In this document: one piece after another, positions 45,246 to 56,796 of the stretch
Numbering within the stretch: the stretch's first letter is position 1
How the letters are laid out: each line of letters opens with the position of its first letter
Source: Valencia hispanica
Lineage: Eukaryota > Chordata > Actinopteri > Cyprinodontiformes > Valenciidae
DNA length: 64,000 bases
Direction of reading: 5' to 3'
NCBI GenBank assembly: GCA_963556495.2
Contig: OY747712.1
Span: forward strand, 4,867,634 to 4,931,633
The notes under the pieces: model-generated
The model's database searches: none
What the model saw: the letters and a program-made list of their open reading frames with translations, nothing else
Told to the model about the DNA's origin: nothing
Made by a program: the position numbers and the translations under genes

Positions 45246-47862
45246 GGAAACATTCTGGATGTAGAACAAGCCGTAGATTGTACAAGTGCATTCCTGGAGA
45301 GCAACTATCCTGCAACTTTTAAAGGCAACCTTAAAAAGAAATGGCTCAATTCCCTCATCAACATCATTCAGCTCTGCAGAGGCCTGGTGGCGATTCAGGA
45401 CTGCTGGAGAAGGCGTGCATCTAAAAGCTGCAGGATAGAAGCTCTCCAGCACTGGACCTGGCCGGTTCTGCCGCAGACAGACACTTTTACAGCGACAGTA
45501 AAAGTATACATGTCCTGCCTGCTGCTTTGTCCGCTGCTATAGCACTGCTAATTAACTAGACGGGCAAAACAAAGCTTCTGATTGGAGGAAAAACTGTAAG
45601 CTGAATGATCAACTAGCAACATTGCATTTCCTGCAAAAATGCACCATACAGCTTGAATTTAATAAATATTAATATATAATTTTAAAAATATAATATATTT
45701 TTTATTAATATAATAATAATATATAATTGTATTAATATAATAATTTTTATTAATATAATATTTTTATTTTTTTTTAATTCTGCTTAAACTGCTTCGGGAA
45801 GCTGAATTCAACAGAAGAAAAGTAGCCGAAATCTAATAAAGGAGCATAAAGGTTAGAAATACAAAAGCGGGACTGTCAGCTGAAAATGGCTGAACAAAAT
45901 CATCTCAATGAAAAAAACAACTATTGTCTTTTTATCGAAACAGTTTTTAATACCATAACAGATATTGAGAGCCTTAATCATTTAGAAATACCCTGAAGCC
46001 TTTTAACCCGTCTACAGTTTTGACGGTATTTCTAGGTGCAAGTATGTGGAAGTATTTAGGTTTTAACAATCACTAAATAGTAGAAGTATTTAAAGGGATA
46101 TTCCCCTCCTAAGTGAGATTTAGTCTTTTCCCATCTTCCCCAGAGTTAGAGAAGTGAGGAAAAAAGCATTTTGTAACCAGCCTGATCATTCTACTAATCT
46201 GGCAGCAGTCTGTTTGCTTTAGCTTAGCATAAACAATGGAAGTGAATGGTAACAGCTAGCATATTGTGTGCAAAAGTCATGAAAATTACTCAATAATGAC
46301 CCTAATTATTCCCGGTGACCTCAATAATCATATCGACTGCAAATGAAAAGTAAGAAGTAGTACAAAGGAATTAAAGGAGCTGATTTAGACTTGGGACTAC
46401 ATTACGACAAAGCACTGCTGCAAGCCGCCGCTGCAAGGCGCAAGGACACGACGCAGCGCCCGCAAAATACACCTGCTTCCGTAAGCACAAATGTGTGAGC
46501 TGCACTGAGTTTTTACTGCCGTAGTTTGAGTATTTTATAAGTCTAATACAAGAAAATGCTTCTTGCTTGTGTAGCAAAGGGTTGCTTCGACAAACTCCAC
46601 CGGCTATAAGCCTAGTAGCCACACATTTGTGAGACTCACACATACAGTTTATGTCGAAGTGAGACCTCTTGTTTGTACACAATCTTCATCATTTTAACAT
46701 TATTTTCCATCTGCCGAGGCTGTTGTGCCATTTGGAGGTCAAGTGGGTCTAACATACTGTAAGCATTGGTTTAATTAGTTTTACTTGGAAAAATGTTTCT
46801 TCTTGTCAAATTTGTTATTTTACAATTATGTCACGTATTTCTATTTATTTTGGTCTTTGGAATTTGCATATCACTTTATATTTTTGTCCAATTACATATT
46901 TTTTAAATATTAAATCATGTGCTATGATCTCAGAACAAATACTCAATACTTGAATAGCCTTTTTTTTACTCTTGAGGACAATGTTTGGCTACTGTAGCCA
47001 CCTCTGTGTGTTTTTGACCTGTTGATCGAAAGGTGGCGACATTTTTAGTTTCGGTCGCACAAAAGACTTCGAGCATCTCTGCCCCGAGACCCGAGACCCG
47101 AGTCGCTCGCCGGGGCCCCAAACCCGGAGAGATCCTACCGACGGGATCAGCCGAAGCCGATCAATTCAGGTGACAGCGAGTCAATTTAACAAGCTCCGGC
47201 CTCCGTCCCCTGTGCTGCGGCTCGTTTACGGCGAAGATAACGATCCAGCATCGGCGTGTGCAGAAAAACTAAAAGTTGCATCACTGAGGCATAATGAGAC
47301 CCGCCGGCGTAGCCTCAATGGTGCTGCAGGTGCAATAAAATACAGCCTGCAGCAGAGGACTTGTAGGACAGCTGCACCTTAAATAGTTCAATGATTCAGT
47401 ATCTGACGGGTTTAAAAGCCTCCAGATGTGACGACGAGTCCCCCGGCTGCCGAACGTTCAGTCTGAGGCGGCGCTGCTGAGAGGGTTCTGTCCCTCCAGG
47501 CAGGATGCATGAAGGAGCCGACAAGGAGAAAATTCCTGCTGGCTTTAAGTTTTCTTTTGTTTATCGGAGAAATTTCAAACCAGCACAAAAAAACTAAAAC
47601 ATAAACAGTTGTTTTCTTGTTTTTAAATCAACAGAACGTCTTTCTGCAGAAGGAGAACATGAGTTTGAAACATGCAACGTCTTTAACGGCTTCAACTACC
47701 CAAAAGCATCGAAAATGACAGATATAGGAAACATTCAGGGTTTCAGTTTTCAATATTCAAGGCTTAAACGGGCCAGATTTGATCTGGGCTCCCGGGGCTG
47801 GGGTCAACTCCGGCGTCGTACCGACAACTTTACCTTCATGCACGTAAACTGTCTTGTGTTGT
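45246..47862. other. No recognised gene
   Basis: AT-rich tract at 45655-45780 and a CpG-rich stretch at 47080-47310 with a short open frame (47170-47382). The CpG-rich part may be regulatory, but no gene was identified near it. Confidence 0.4.
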
Positions 47863-47945
47863 GTGGCGACCTGTGGAGGGTGTACCCCACCTCTCGCCTA
47901 ACGATCGCTGGAGACGGGTACCAAGCGTCGCCCACACCGGGGCCA
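47863..47945 (-). mobile_element. RTE/SINE-like scrap
   Basis: GGCGACCTGTGGAGGGTGTA and CCACCTCTCGCCTAACGATC are the reverse orientation of phrases at 18940-18990. Confidence 0.55.
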
Positions 47946-48205
47946 TCGGCCATGATATTCCTGGACTGTGTGATGCATCTTCAACGTCTGCTGGAAACTT
48001 CCTGATCTAATTTGTTTTTTAACATGTAAACGAGAAATGTCTTCCTGGTGACCAAATGTGGGTAAAACATGTGGGAATATTGACTTTAATGATTTTTAGC
48101 ATATCGTTTTATACTAGTAGGTTCTGCTTTTCTAAGACTTGAAGGTTAACCCAGAGGAGTTGATGAATGTGTCATGCACATACATTATCATAAAAAGGTG
48201 TAACT

Positions 48206-49123
48206 TAGGGGTGTAACAGTACACAACAATCATGGTTCGGAAAGGTTCAGTACACTTTAATCAAGAAAATAAATACAAATTAAATTTTTTCTTTTTTTTC
48301 TTTGATCAACGTAAAACAAAGAACCTTTTTTTCTGAATTCCTTCTTTTCAATTCCTGAAATTAATTTTATTTTTATTATGGTCTATAACTTAAAAAAGTT
48401 GAAAGAATAGAACTGACTGAAGATCTGATTGGATTTCTTGAAAATAAATAAAATAGTACAAGCAGACATAGCCAGAATAGAAAAACAGTATAACCCCTTG
48501 AAAACGTTTAGTGTTGATGTTTAGAAATGTTTTAATAACATTTTACCCATATTTGAGAATAAAACATGCTTAAATCATTTTGGATTTGTTTTGATACTTC
48601 GCCAGCCTTGTCTCCCAGCTGTATTTGAATGCAGCATGGGCAGCTTTTGGGGAAATCCCTTTTCATCAATAGGGATTCCCTCCGACGAGTTTGAGCTGAT
48701 TGGATGCTACTGGTAGCCATGTTGGACATCAGCTGGTTCTTCTCTAGAATCAGTGATGTTTCCATTCAGCTTGACATTGTTTCAGGTGAGTCATTCAGTT
48801 CAGTGCAGAGCGTGTTATGGACCTTATTGCTGTTAAAAGATGCGTTCGCTGACAAAGTTCTGCTTCGGTCCATCTTCCTTTTTCTACTGTAGCTGCATGA
48901 GAAACCATTAATGTTCTCAGATAGATTTGAGTTTAGAGATAGGAGGGAGTCCTTTGTGTTTTGTTTTGGCGTCACTTTTTTAAGTTTCCCTGCAGAAACG
49001 TTGCACTGCGCTCTTGAGTTCTGCACATAAATATTCTGCATGTGTTCAGGTAGAAAACAGCTGGGTTCGTTTGGTAACACGTACGTACCGAAAAACACGA
49101 ATACATGTATCGTTACACCCTTA
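48206..49123. mobile_element. Non-autonomous hAT element (TAGGGGTGTAAC type)
   Basis: 918 bp. Left end TAGGGGTGTAACAGTAC; right end, inward, TAAGGGTGTAACGATAC. Flanks GTGTAACT and ATTTAACT agree at 6 of 8 positions, a decayed 8-bp duplication. Non-coding. A known type in fish genomes. Confidence 0.75.
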
Positions 49124-49651
49124 ATTTAACTACATGAGTTGTTTCTGAAGTCTAAAATTATATCTGATCTGCTCTCAGCGGTTCTTGTTTGGTGGTCGGT
49201 CGTTGCCCAAAGTTGTGGGGTAAGGACTTTCCTCCTCCTCTGGCTTTAATTTGCATGCAAACAGTGGTCACTTTACATCTGGATCATTCTCATTCCATCG
49301 CCTGCTGATAATCAAAGCAAAAATAATCCACTGATCGCAGGAATTGTCCCACCTTAAACGAGCACCAGCTGAAGCCACAGGGTTGCCTTCATCTGGTTTA
49401 AAGGTCGCGCTGCAAACGGCGCAACAAGCAGGCATGTCTGGACGTGTCTGCAGGCGAAGCTATCATAACAGACCATGTTCACACGTAGGCGAGGTTTTAA
49501 AATAAACGAATATCCTCGCCACCTCGTTTAAAAAAAAAAATCTCCGTCCACACCTAACCGCATAAGTGCATAATTAAGCACATTCATAGACATGCCAAAA
49601 CTGTAGGGGGCAGTAGTTCCCCCAAATCCTATCCACTCCGAGTAACTTTCT

Positions 49652-50676
49652 TTCTTTTTTTTTACGTGTCCTGTTTGGCAGTGTGGAGCCCAAATTGGTG
49701 TCTGAGTACCAAGTAGAAGCCCAACAGATTTACTTTCACAAGCGGAGCAGTACAGCTTTTGCTATAGTCCTCCACTTGATATATGTGTGAAAAATCTTTA
49801 TTATGAATTGTTGGGGTTTTTATTTCCTGATGTTATGGACACGGAGACGGAAAATTAAGGAGCAGAAAAAAAGATGAAGAAGAGAGGTAGGAAACAAAAA
49901 GTCATGAGAGAGGGTGAGTTGAAAATACAAGAGAGGAAGAGGAACAAAGAAAACACAGGAAGACATTGAAGTCTGTCTCCATACCCACAGGACGGCAGAG
50001 AGAGGGGGAAAAACAAAACACGAAAAAGGAACATCGACAAAACAAACCAAACATCGTGAACTAAGAATTACACAACCACATCACACAAAAATAGATAAAA
50101 AAATACAACATTGTCACAGAAAAACTAGTAATGATAACCTCAGCCCAAGAATATATCCTTAAACACCAGAGACCCCAGATCTATGTGTGTGTGTTAGCAT
50201 GCTGGTGCATATCAGGTTTCTCCATAAGAGTGTTCGATAGTTGGTGTGAGAAGACATCAATCCGTCTCCCAGGAATCGATGCAGACATGAAGGAGATCGG
50301 AGCAAAGACGTCCAAAGGACCCCCAGAGCCCCAGGCGTACCCGGGCGGGGCCGACCGCATCCCCCAAGAGAGGAGAAAAGGAGAACCCCAGGGGAACGTC
50401 CAGCGGCCACTATGCAGGGGCCCGGGGGGCAGCAGTGACGAGCCCACGGGCCCCGCCGGCAACCGGCCGCGCCGGGGCGGGCCGGTCCATGGAGCCGGGG
50501 CCCAGGGGTGCCCCACCCCCCAGCAGAGACCCGACAAGGGACCGTTCAACGAGGGGCCCCCGGCACCGCAGGGGCCGCGGCCGGCCGCCACGCGCCGCCA
50601 CCACCCCGGGCCAATCCCCACCGCCAACATCCCAGCGCCCCACCGATAGCCGCAGCGGCTGGACAGCATCCCCGGG
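49652..50676 (-). mobile_element. Poly(A)-tailed non-LTR insert, reverse strand
   Basis: Flanked by perfect 19-bp direct repeats CCACTCCGAGTAACTTTCT (49633-49651 and 50677-50695). A T-run immediately inside the left repeat means the poly(A) tail points left, so the element is transcribed leftward. The element 5' side (50290-50670) is strongly GC-rich and proline/glycine-coding in every frame; the rest is A/T-rich untranslated-like sequence with AATAAA. I recognise no endonuclease or RT motif, so this is probably the 3' part of an L1-like element. Long open frames in the GC-rich part are not convincing genes. Confidence 0.78.
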
Positions 50677-51012
50677 CCACTCCGAGTAACTTTCTATGTT
50701 TTATCTTCTACATAGAGCAGTGGTTGAGCTTGTAAAAACAAGCAAGCAAAAAACGTTTGGACAATCGAGCGTAAACGCAGGTCGCACAAATAATGTCGGT
50801 GCAGTTTTACCGCGGAAAGTGACGTTGCGGAGCCTAAAACTCCGGTTATTTCTGTCCAAACGCTTAAAACGGAGAGAAGGCAATTTCTTTACTTTGGCCC
50901 GAGTTTTGAGAAAGAAAATGAGACCAGGAACAAAAAAACAAAAAGGATATGTTTTCGGCGCCATAAATCTGCGTTTTTCTTGCGGATGACGGGCCAGATG
51001 GTAGAAAAAGTC

Positions 51013-51056
51013 AAGAGTAATAGAACTGGATAGATCTACGTAGTTCTATTACTCTT
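51013..51056. repeat. Perfect 15-bp inverted repeat (hairpin)
   Basis: AAGAGTAATAGAACT and AGTTCTATTACTCTT with 14 bases between. A terminator would be unlikely in a eukaryote; more likely a small palindromic element. Confidence 0.85.
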
Positions 51057-51795
51057 CGCTCGATTGCTTCTGGGGGACCTGGATGTCCAACCCCAAAGAT
51101 TTAATTTAATTGAAAGCATTTTTGAATTATAAAATGTAAATGTAAATTTTTAAATTTTGGTCTATTTGTTACAACTAAGCAGTGCTGAGATATTCTTTCT
51201 TTTACAGACAAACGTTTTTGCTACCTCAACAGCAAGTTTAGAGGGAACGTAATAAGAAAACTCAAATGACCCAGCATTCTACCAGCATTTAAACGCATCA
51301 TGCACGCACAAATCCGGAGACGTGAAATCAGTCTCAAAACTCCTCGTGCACTTGTAACCTTGATCCGTCCGTAAACGTGGTTTTGTCTGTGTGTATCAGG
51401 CGATTGGTCCGTAGTATTTAACGATTTGTATGCGTAGGAGTCGTTTTGACTTCGTAATTAGTTTTAAGTTTGTGTAATTTGAAATGGTGCGTGTGTAAAT
51501 GTATTTTGTACTTGTACTTTCTTGATATTTGTGTGTACATTTGAACACACAGCTGGAAGTACTCGGAAGTTACGCACAAAATGTTTTTTACGGGTTACAA
51601 ATCCTGTTTTACACATACAACTACCCTAAGTTACACACAAACAGGCTGACACAAGTTACAAATCAAGTTTTACGCACACACAGACTATTTTCTCTCCATA
51701 CCCGTCTGCCTCTGATGACCATATTTACTCCCTGCATGCCGAGCAGATCCAGAAAACGACTGCGTGACGGGAGGAGGGCCCAAAAAGGTTTTCCA

Positions 51796-51809
51796 GTCGC
51801 CATGGAAAC
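51796..51809. promoter_or_regulatory. X-box-like site
   Basis: GTCGCCATGGAAAC, close to the RFX-factor consensus GTTGCCATGGCAAC. Confidence 0.4.
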
Positions 51810-51940
51810 TAAAATGCCAAATGCAGCAGTGCATCGCTGCGGGGGATGGATGGATGGAGTGAACAAAAATAACCAAACGGCCTGATTAGATGTTTGACGC
51901 TGCAGACTCTGAGGCATGCGTGGCACAATGGAGACGCAGC

Positions 51941-51982
51941 CATCATCATCATCATCATCATCACCATCATCACCATCATCAT
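51941..51982. repeat. (CAT)n microsatellite
   Basis: CATCATCATCATCATCATCA with two CAC interruptions, followed by a CTAGTTAACAACTAGTTAAC duplication. Confidence 0.95.
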
Positions 51983-52224
51983 CTACTAGTTAACAACTAG
52001 TTAACACGCCGAGTAATGGGTGAGCAGCAGGACAACACAGACCAGTGATCCCAGCGATGGAGGAATGATGGACGGCTGGTTGTGAGAGGAAAGTCCTCTG
52101 ATGTCGCCGTGATGTCATCGCCTTGTGTTGTCATAGTGATTACCGTAAACCCACGGGTAAACGTATTTAACACAGTTTGATTGTTTGTCGACTGTAAAAT
52201 CAGGTTGCTGACGAGATGTGATCA

Positions 52225-52690
52225 TGCATTAGAGAGGGGGACAAAAAAAAGTCCCCGGATCCTGTCCAGTCCCACATCATGAACCCTCCCCCACCGTGCA
52301 TGACAGTTGCTACAAGACGTTCGTGTTGATCTGGTGTTTGGTTTGCTGGGCATCACGACCGTACATCTCCACCATGGTCCTGCTGCCATCTTCTTTTTAG
52401 GGACCAGAGGCTTTCTACCCCGATCCCCTGCAAATAAACAGCCATACTGGTTAAGTGGTTCTCTAATTGTTCTGCCTTGACCTTTAACCTGCTTAACCGA
52501 AGCCTGTAGAGATGGAGATCTTTTATCGTTTCTCCGAGCTTCATGCTCTGACATTGGGGTATATTTGCTGGAGCCTCCCTTCTGGGGAGGTTGGCAGCTC
52601 TCTAGTTTGGAAAGGACCTTCTAACCTTTCCCATATTGATGGGCACCAACAGTTGGTTCACTGAGGTCCTTGCTGATGTCTTTCCACCCT
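52225..52690 (-). pseudogene. Tc1/mariner-like transposase fossil
   Basis: Reverse strand. GTACGGTCGTGATGCCCAGC, AACCAAACACCAGATCAACA and a remnant equivalent to the GGG-x-x-M-x-W motif (CACGGTGGGGGAGGGTTCA) fit the region after the first catalytic Asp. The part at 52555-52690 matches 34400-34560. Very decayed. Confidence 0.55.
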
Positions 52691-52910
52691 GGTTATTGTT
52701 AAAGCTTCAAAGCTGCAAACTGACAAAATTCCTGCTTTTTTGGAGATGCTTCATGTTCTGATGATCTGTTAATCAGTGTCTCGAAATCCTGAGGAAGCAG
52801 CAGGGTGTACTTAGTTTTGAATCAAAAGCTGTAAGCAGATCCAGCGTCAGGGCAATTTAGCTGGGGGGGCCCAGTTTTTATTTAACCCCTTTGGGTGTTT
52901 ACGTCCAACA

Positions 52911-52933
52911 GATTTGACCTTCTGGGTCAAATC
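52911..52933. repeat. 9-bp hairpin near the left piggyBac-like tip
   Basis: GATTTGACC, five bases, GGTCAAATC. A similar GGTCAAAT phrase is in the right arm at about 57275, in inverted position. Confidence 0.75.
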
Positions 52934-53719
52934 TGCCTTTTCTGACACCCTTTCTATGTACATAGTCATATTATATATCATTTGAAAGCTGAGATTCTTT
53001 CAGGAGCGGCTGGTCTGTTCTACATCAGTGGCCAGTACGTTTGTTTTTTTTGTATTCTAAAAGAAGCAGCCGTTAAGCCGTTGTGTCATGATCCTGCTGT
53101 GTGTCTGCTTGTGTACGTGAGTGAGGCATCTTCCTTTATAGAAAATCTTTGTAAGCGCTACTGGTGCTGCTTCAGCTATGAGTGATCAGTACCTCTCGCT
53201 GCTGCGCTGGATTCTGCTGTCAGCTAATTTGATATTGTTTGATAGCTGCTACCAGACGTCTGTAGCTCGCTTTGAAAGGAAGACCGGTTAACCTCACAGC
53301 GCTTCCAAAAATAGGTCGCCTCGGCGCCAGAAAGTTTGAATTAAATTCTGATCCACGACCCACCCTAGGTAAAGAAACTTCCAAACTCCTGGGCTGAATT
53401 TCAACACCAATCTATCCCTGCTTGTGATTCAAATGATGTATGCCAATCAATGATACAATCATAACTGCAGACACCGTAAACACGTTTGTCAAACCACTCA
53501 GAAAGCAAATAAATGACAACTTATCGTTCAACCTACCACCTTTTTACATCTACAATGGTCCTTTAAAATAGTTAAAATAGTCCACAACAAGTCTAATGTC
53601 CGAATTTCAACATCATCTGCCGCTGAAAACCTTGATAATTTCACTTCCTTGTGTGTTTTTCTCACATAGTTTTCATCAGAACTACCATTAGCATGCAAGT
53701 TAGCCTAACAATTTGGTGC

Positions 53720-53830
53720 ATTACCCGCCACCGACTGGTATGGAATATGGACCAAGGTCAATGCACTGCATGGTTGGAACTTGGGGCGTTGTAATCTGTC
53801 CATCGGGCCTGATACCTGAATAGGCGGGCT
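53720..53830 (+). repeat. Dispersed short repeat, second copy
   Basis: Inverted match of 36985-37120: CCGCCACCGACTGGTATGG, TGCACTGCATGGTTGGAACT, GGCGTTGTAATCTG. Confidence 0.6.
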
Positions 53831-53894
53831 GTAAGAAGGGAGAAAAATGTTCTGAAAGGAATCTAATGGAAAAAAACAAACACACAGATCCTCT

Positions 53895-54240
53895 ATTTTA
53901 TCTCTGCTCTAACCTTTCAAACTGAGAACTTTGAGTATTATTTTTAAATAAAACTTTATTCATAAAGGCAGAGGAAATAAAATCGAAATGTGATTTCAAT
54001 AGAAGCAACGGAAGAAGCTGTTGGTATCTTTTCAGAATTAGATCTACAGTAAAATCCGGGTTATTTAATGGTTCAAAGAGTTGATGCAGTTCCAGAGGAT
54101 ACCTTCAGTGACCTGATTCCTGCAGACGGAGCTCGTCTGTCGGTTTTCCATGGACGCCCCGACAGTCCCACTCTGTCCTCGCCATGTCGCTGACACCAGA
54201 AGCTGACGGACTCGTGTTAGTCAACTCGACATGACGCCCG
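53895..54240. repeat. Unassigned dispersed block U1, copy 2
   Basis: See 39426-39800. Shared: AGTGACCTGATTCCTGC, GACGGAGCTCGTCT. Confidence 0.6.
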
Positions 54241-54401
54241 CGCGGTTCACGCTCCGGCTGCATGTCTCCGGGCCGATTGAGGGTGATTTGGTGCTTTGAC
54301 TGATTAAAACAAGTTGAAGCTCAGCTGCTGCTGAACTGAGTCATAACTTGATCCAGTTCATCACATTACGTTGCCTCTGAGTTTTATTTCAGGTTGCGCT
54401 T

Positions 54402-54800
54402 TAATTCAACTCAATTCAATTCAGTTTATTTATATAGCGCCAATTCACAACAGATGTCATCTCAAGGCACTTAACAAGAAGTCATTTCAATACATTTATA
54501 CAAACATTCCAATCAGTTAAAAAGTTTCCTATTTAAGGAATCCCAGCAGATTGCGTCAGTCATTGGCGTGAGGTTGGGCCCCGTTGATGCAGACTTTCCA
54601 ACCACAGCAATCCTTCAGCAATCCCTCATACTGAGCAAGCATGTAGCGACGGTGGAGAGGAAAAACTCCCCTTTAACAGGAAGAAACCTCCAACAGAACC
54701 AGGCTCAGTAGGAGCGGCCATCTGCCACGACCGTCTGGGGGTTTGAGAAGACAGAGCAGAGACACAGAAGGAACAGAAGATCTGATATAAGAGAACTTTC
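54402..54800 (-). mobile_element. L2-type LINE 3' end (third subfamily, reverse)
   Basis: AATTCAATTCAGTTTATTTATATAGCGCC at the start (tail reversed), GATGTCATCTCAAGGCACTT, CGGTGGAGAGGAAAAACTCC, AACAGGAAGAAACCTCCAAC. This is a common fish LINE 3' region. No coding part left. Confidence 0.8.
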
Positions 54801-55413
54801 TTTGAGGCTCTTGGTCTAATTGGGTCAGAGATTTAGGAGAAGCTGCGTCATTAAAGCTCTTGCAGGTTGAAATGAGAAAAGAAACATGTCTGCAAGTGAA
54901 AAACCAACGTTTATATCTTTTATGGTTATTATTTGATCTCAGATTGCATTGTTCCTGTTGGGAGGAATAAAAAGGTCCAGAGTTCTGGATCCTCTCTGAT
55001 GACCAAAGGCTTTGGTGACTGGTTTTAGGTGGATTTTTAGCCCTGCTGTGTTGATTCGATCATTGTCCTTCTGAGGACTTGGTGAAGTCAGATATCTGGT
55101 GGAGTCCACCATTTCTTTTTATCCAGGTGAAAACTTTTTATGACGGCATGCAGTCAAACGAGGTTCCCAGGGAACCTTGAAGGAGAAACAGGCCCGCAGC
55201 ATGACAGATCCTTCACTATGCTGTCGTCATGTGGCGCAAATTTGATAAACTCTACATGTTTATGTTTGTGATGGTAGGACAGAAATACAAATACATCCCG
55301 AACAACCGCTTCACCTGTAGATAACTTATGGTGGTTGTCATGGATACTGGGTTGGGAGGAAATGGAGAATCGGTTTCCTCTTCCAGCCTCGTTAAATCAT
55401 ATCTCTGAAGAGT

Positions 55414-55640
55414 ATGGGCGACATAAACGCTTTAAGGTAGAAATTATATTAATTTAGCCAATGGTAGAGATTTTGACTATACCGGCCTATCGCGATCGGA
55501 CATGCTGATGATGTCATCAACCTAGCCTACGAAGTACCAGGTACGCAACGAGGACAAATACGTTCAGGGTTCGTATTTACACTAGACATTGTACATTTAA
55601 AACGTGTTGTTTTCTATGTACTGGTAAAGAAACCAGTTGA
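55414..55640. mobile_element. Diverged hAT relative of 35594 (inverted)
   Basis: Starts AGTATGGGCGACATAAACGC and continues TAGAAATTATATTAATTT, TGGTAGAGATTTTGACTATA, ATGATGTCATCAACC, in the same order as the reverse of 35930-36130. The opposite end is missing. Confidence 0.8.
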
Positions 55641-55874
55641 ACTGGGAGCGTTTTTTTGTTCATGTATGTGCTTCTTCATTTTTGTGCGATATTAAATTTA
55701 GAAATAAGAAAGCAGGAAGAAATGTTTTTTTCTCTTTTTACATTTTGCACTTCAGCAATTTAGAATTTTCATGACTTTTAGCTGAAATGTCTCCAAAGAG
55801 ACCAGGAACAAGTGATTAGTATTTGGGGGTGATCCGAAAACCACCATTACAGAAAAAGTGATTTTAGTGAATAA

Positions 55875-56274
55875 TGGTGCGTTCTATTTACCTCAGATGT
55901 CGGAACTGGGAATGACATCACACTCGAGTTGCGAGCATTCCAGTTAACAAAGTCGGAGAAGTCGGGATTTCAACATGGCGACGCCCAAGAAAGCCATTTG
56001 TTTTGTTTGCTTTGTCCGAAAACAGAAGACAGCTAAACAACATCTAGCTCATCTGCAAAGCATTTTTGATGAGGAAAAAAGACGCAGAAGGTATCTGTTG
56101 TTTTTACTGTAAAATAAGCAAGTTTACAACACAACTTAATGTTGTTGATGAGCTGAGCGGCCATTTTGAAACCAAATGTCGGAGCAAAAAACAATGTTCG
56201 GAGGGGTTTTCCAGTTGATTTTTCCCACTAGGAAGTCGGAGTTTCCGAGTTCCGTGTACAAATAGAACGCACCA
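55875..56274. mobile_element. Harbinger-type MITE, 400 bp
   Basis: Flanked by TAA on both sides (55872-55874 and 56275-56277). Both ends read TGGTGCGTTCTATTT inward, with further inverted similarity (CGGAACT) inside. The 3-bp TWA duplication identifies PIF/Harbinger. No coding part. Confidence 0.88.
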
Positions 56275-56632
56275 TAACTACTGAATTAATAAGGATATCC
56301 ATGTGAATCCAGCTGCTAACAGTATGTTTCCATGGTCAGGGAATCTAAAAAATCTTAGTATTAGATCACAGCATTGGGGTGCTGTGTTGTGTTTAGGCTA
56401 ATATAAGCATACTAACGGCAGTTATGATGAAAACTTTGTGACAAATGCACACAGGGAGGGAATTATCAAGGTCTGAGTGGCAGATTATCGTGGATTGTGG
56501 CGGTAAGACTTGTGATTTTACTGGAGGACATTAACTGGACCCTTGTGGACGTAAAAAGACAGTTTTTGTTCGAGATCAATGATACAAGGCTTCGAACGTT
56601 GAGTTGCACATTATTTTGCTTTCTGAGTGGTA

Positions 56633-56796
56633 AGGTGAGGCTTCTTCTGTTTTGCTGCAATACAGACGGCTACAGGAAATCCTTCCTGCCGACAGCCATC
56701 ATCATCTACAACAACTCCTTAAACAATTACTTATATGAGCTACACCACTTAATTTCCCTCTGGGATCAATAAAGTATTTTTGAATTGAATTGAATT
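56633..56796 (+). mobile_element. LINE A 3' fragment inside the right piggyBac-like arm
   Basis: 164 bp ending GTATTTTTGAATTGAATTGAATT. Short duplication GTA at 56630-56632 and 56797-56799. The arm sequence closes across it when compared with the left arm. Confidence 0.82.

Noticed and set aside
50131..50689. Proline/arginine-rich open frames in the GC-rich 50.3-50.7 kb stretch
   Set aside because: Open in four or more frames at once because of GC richness; inside a retroelement with a 19-bp duplication; no domain recognised.
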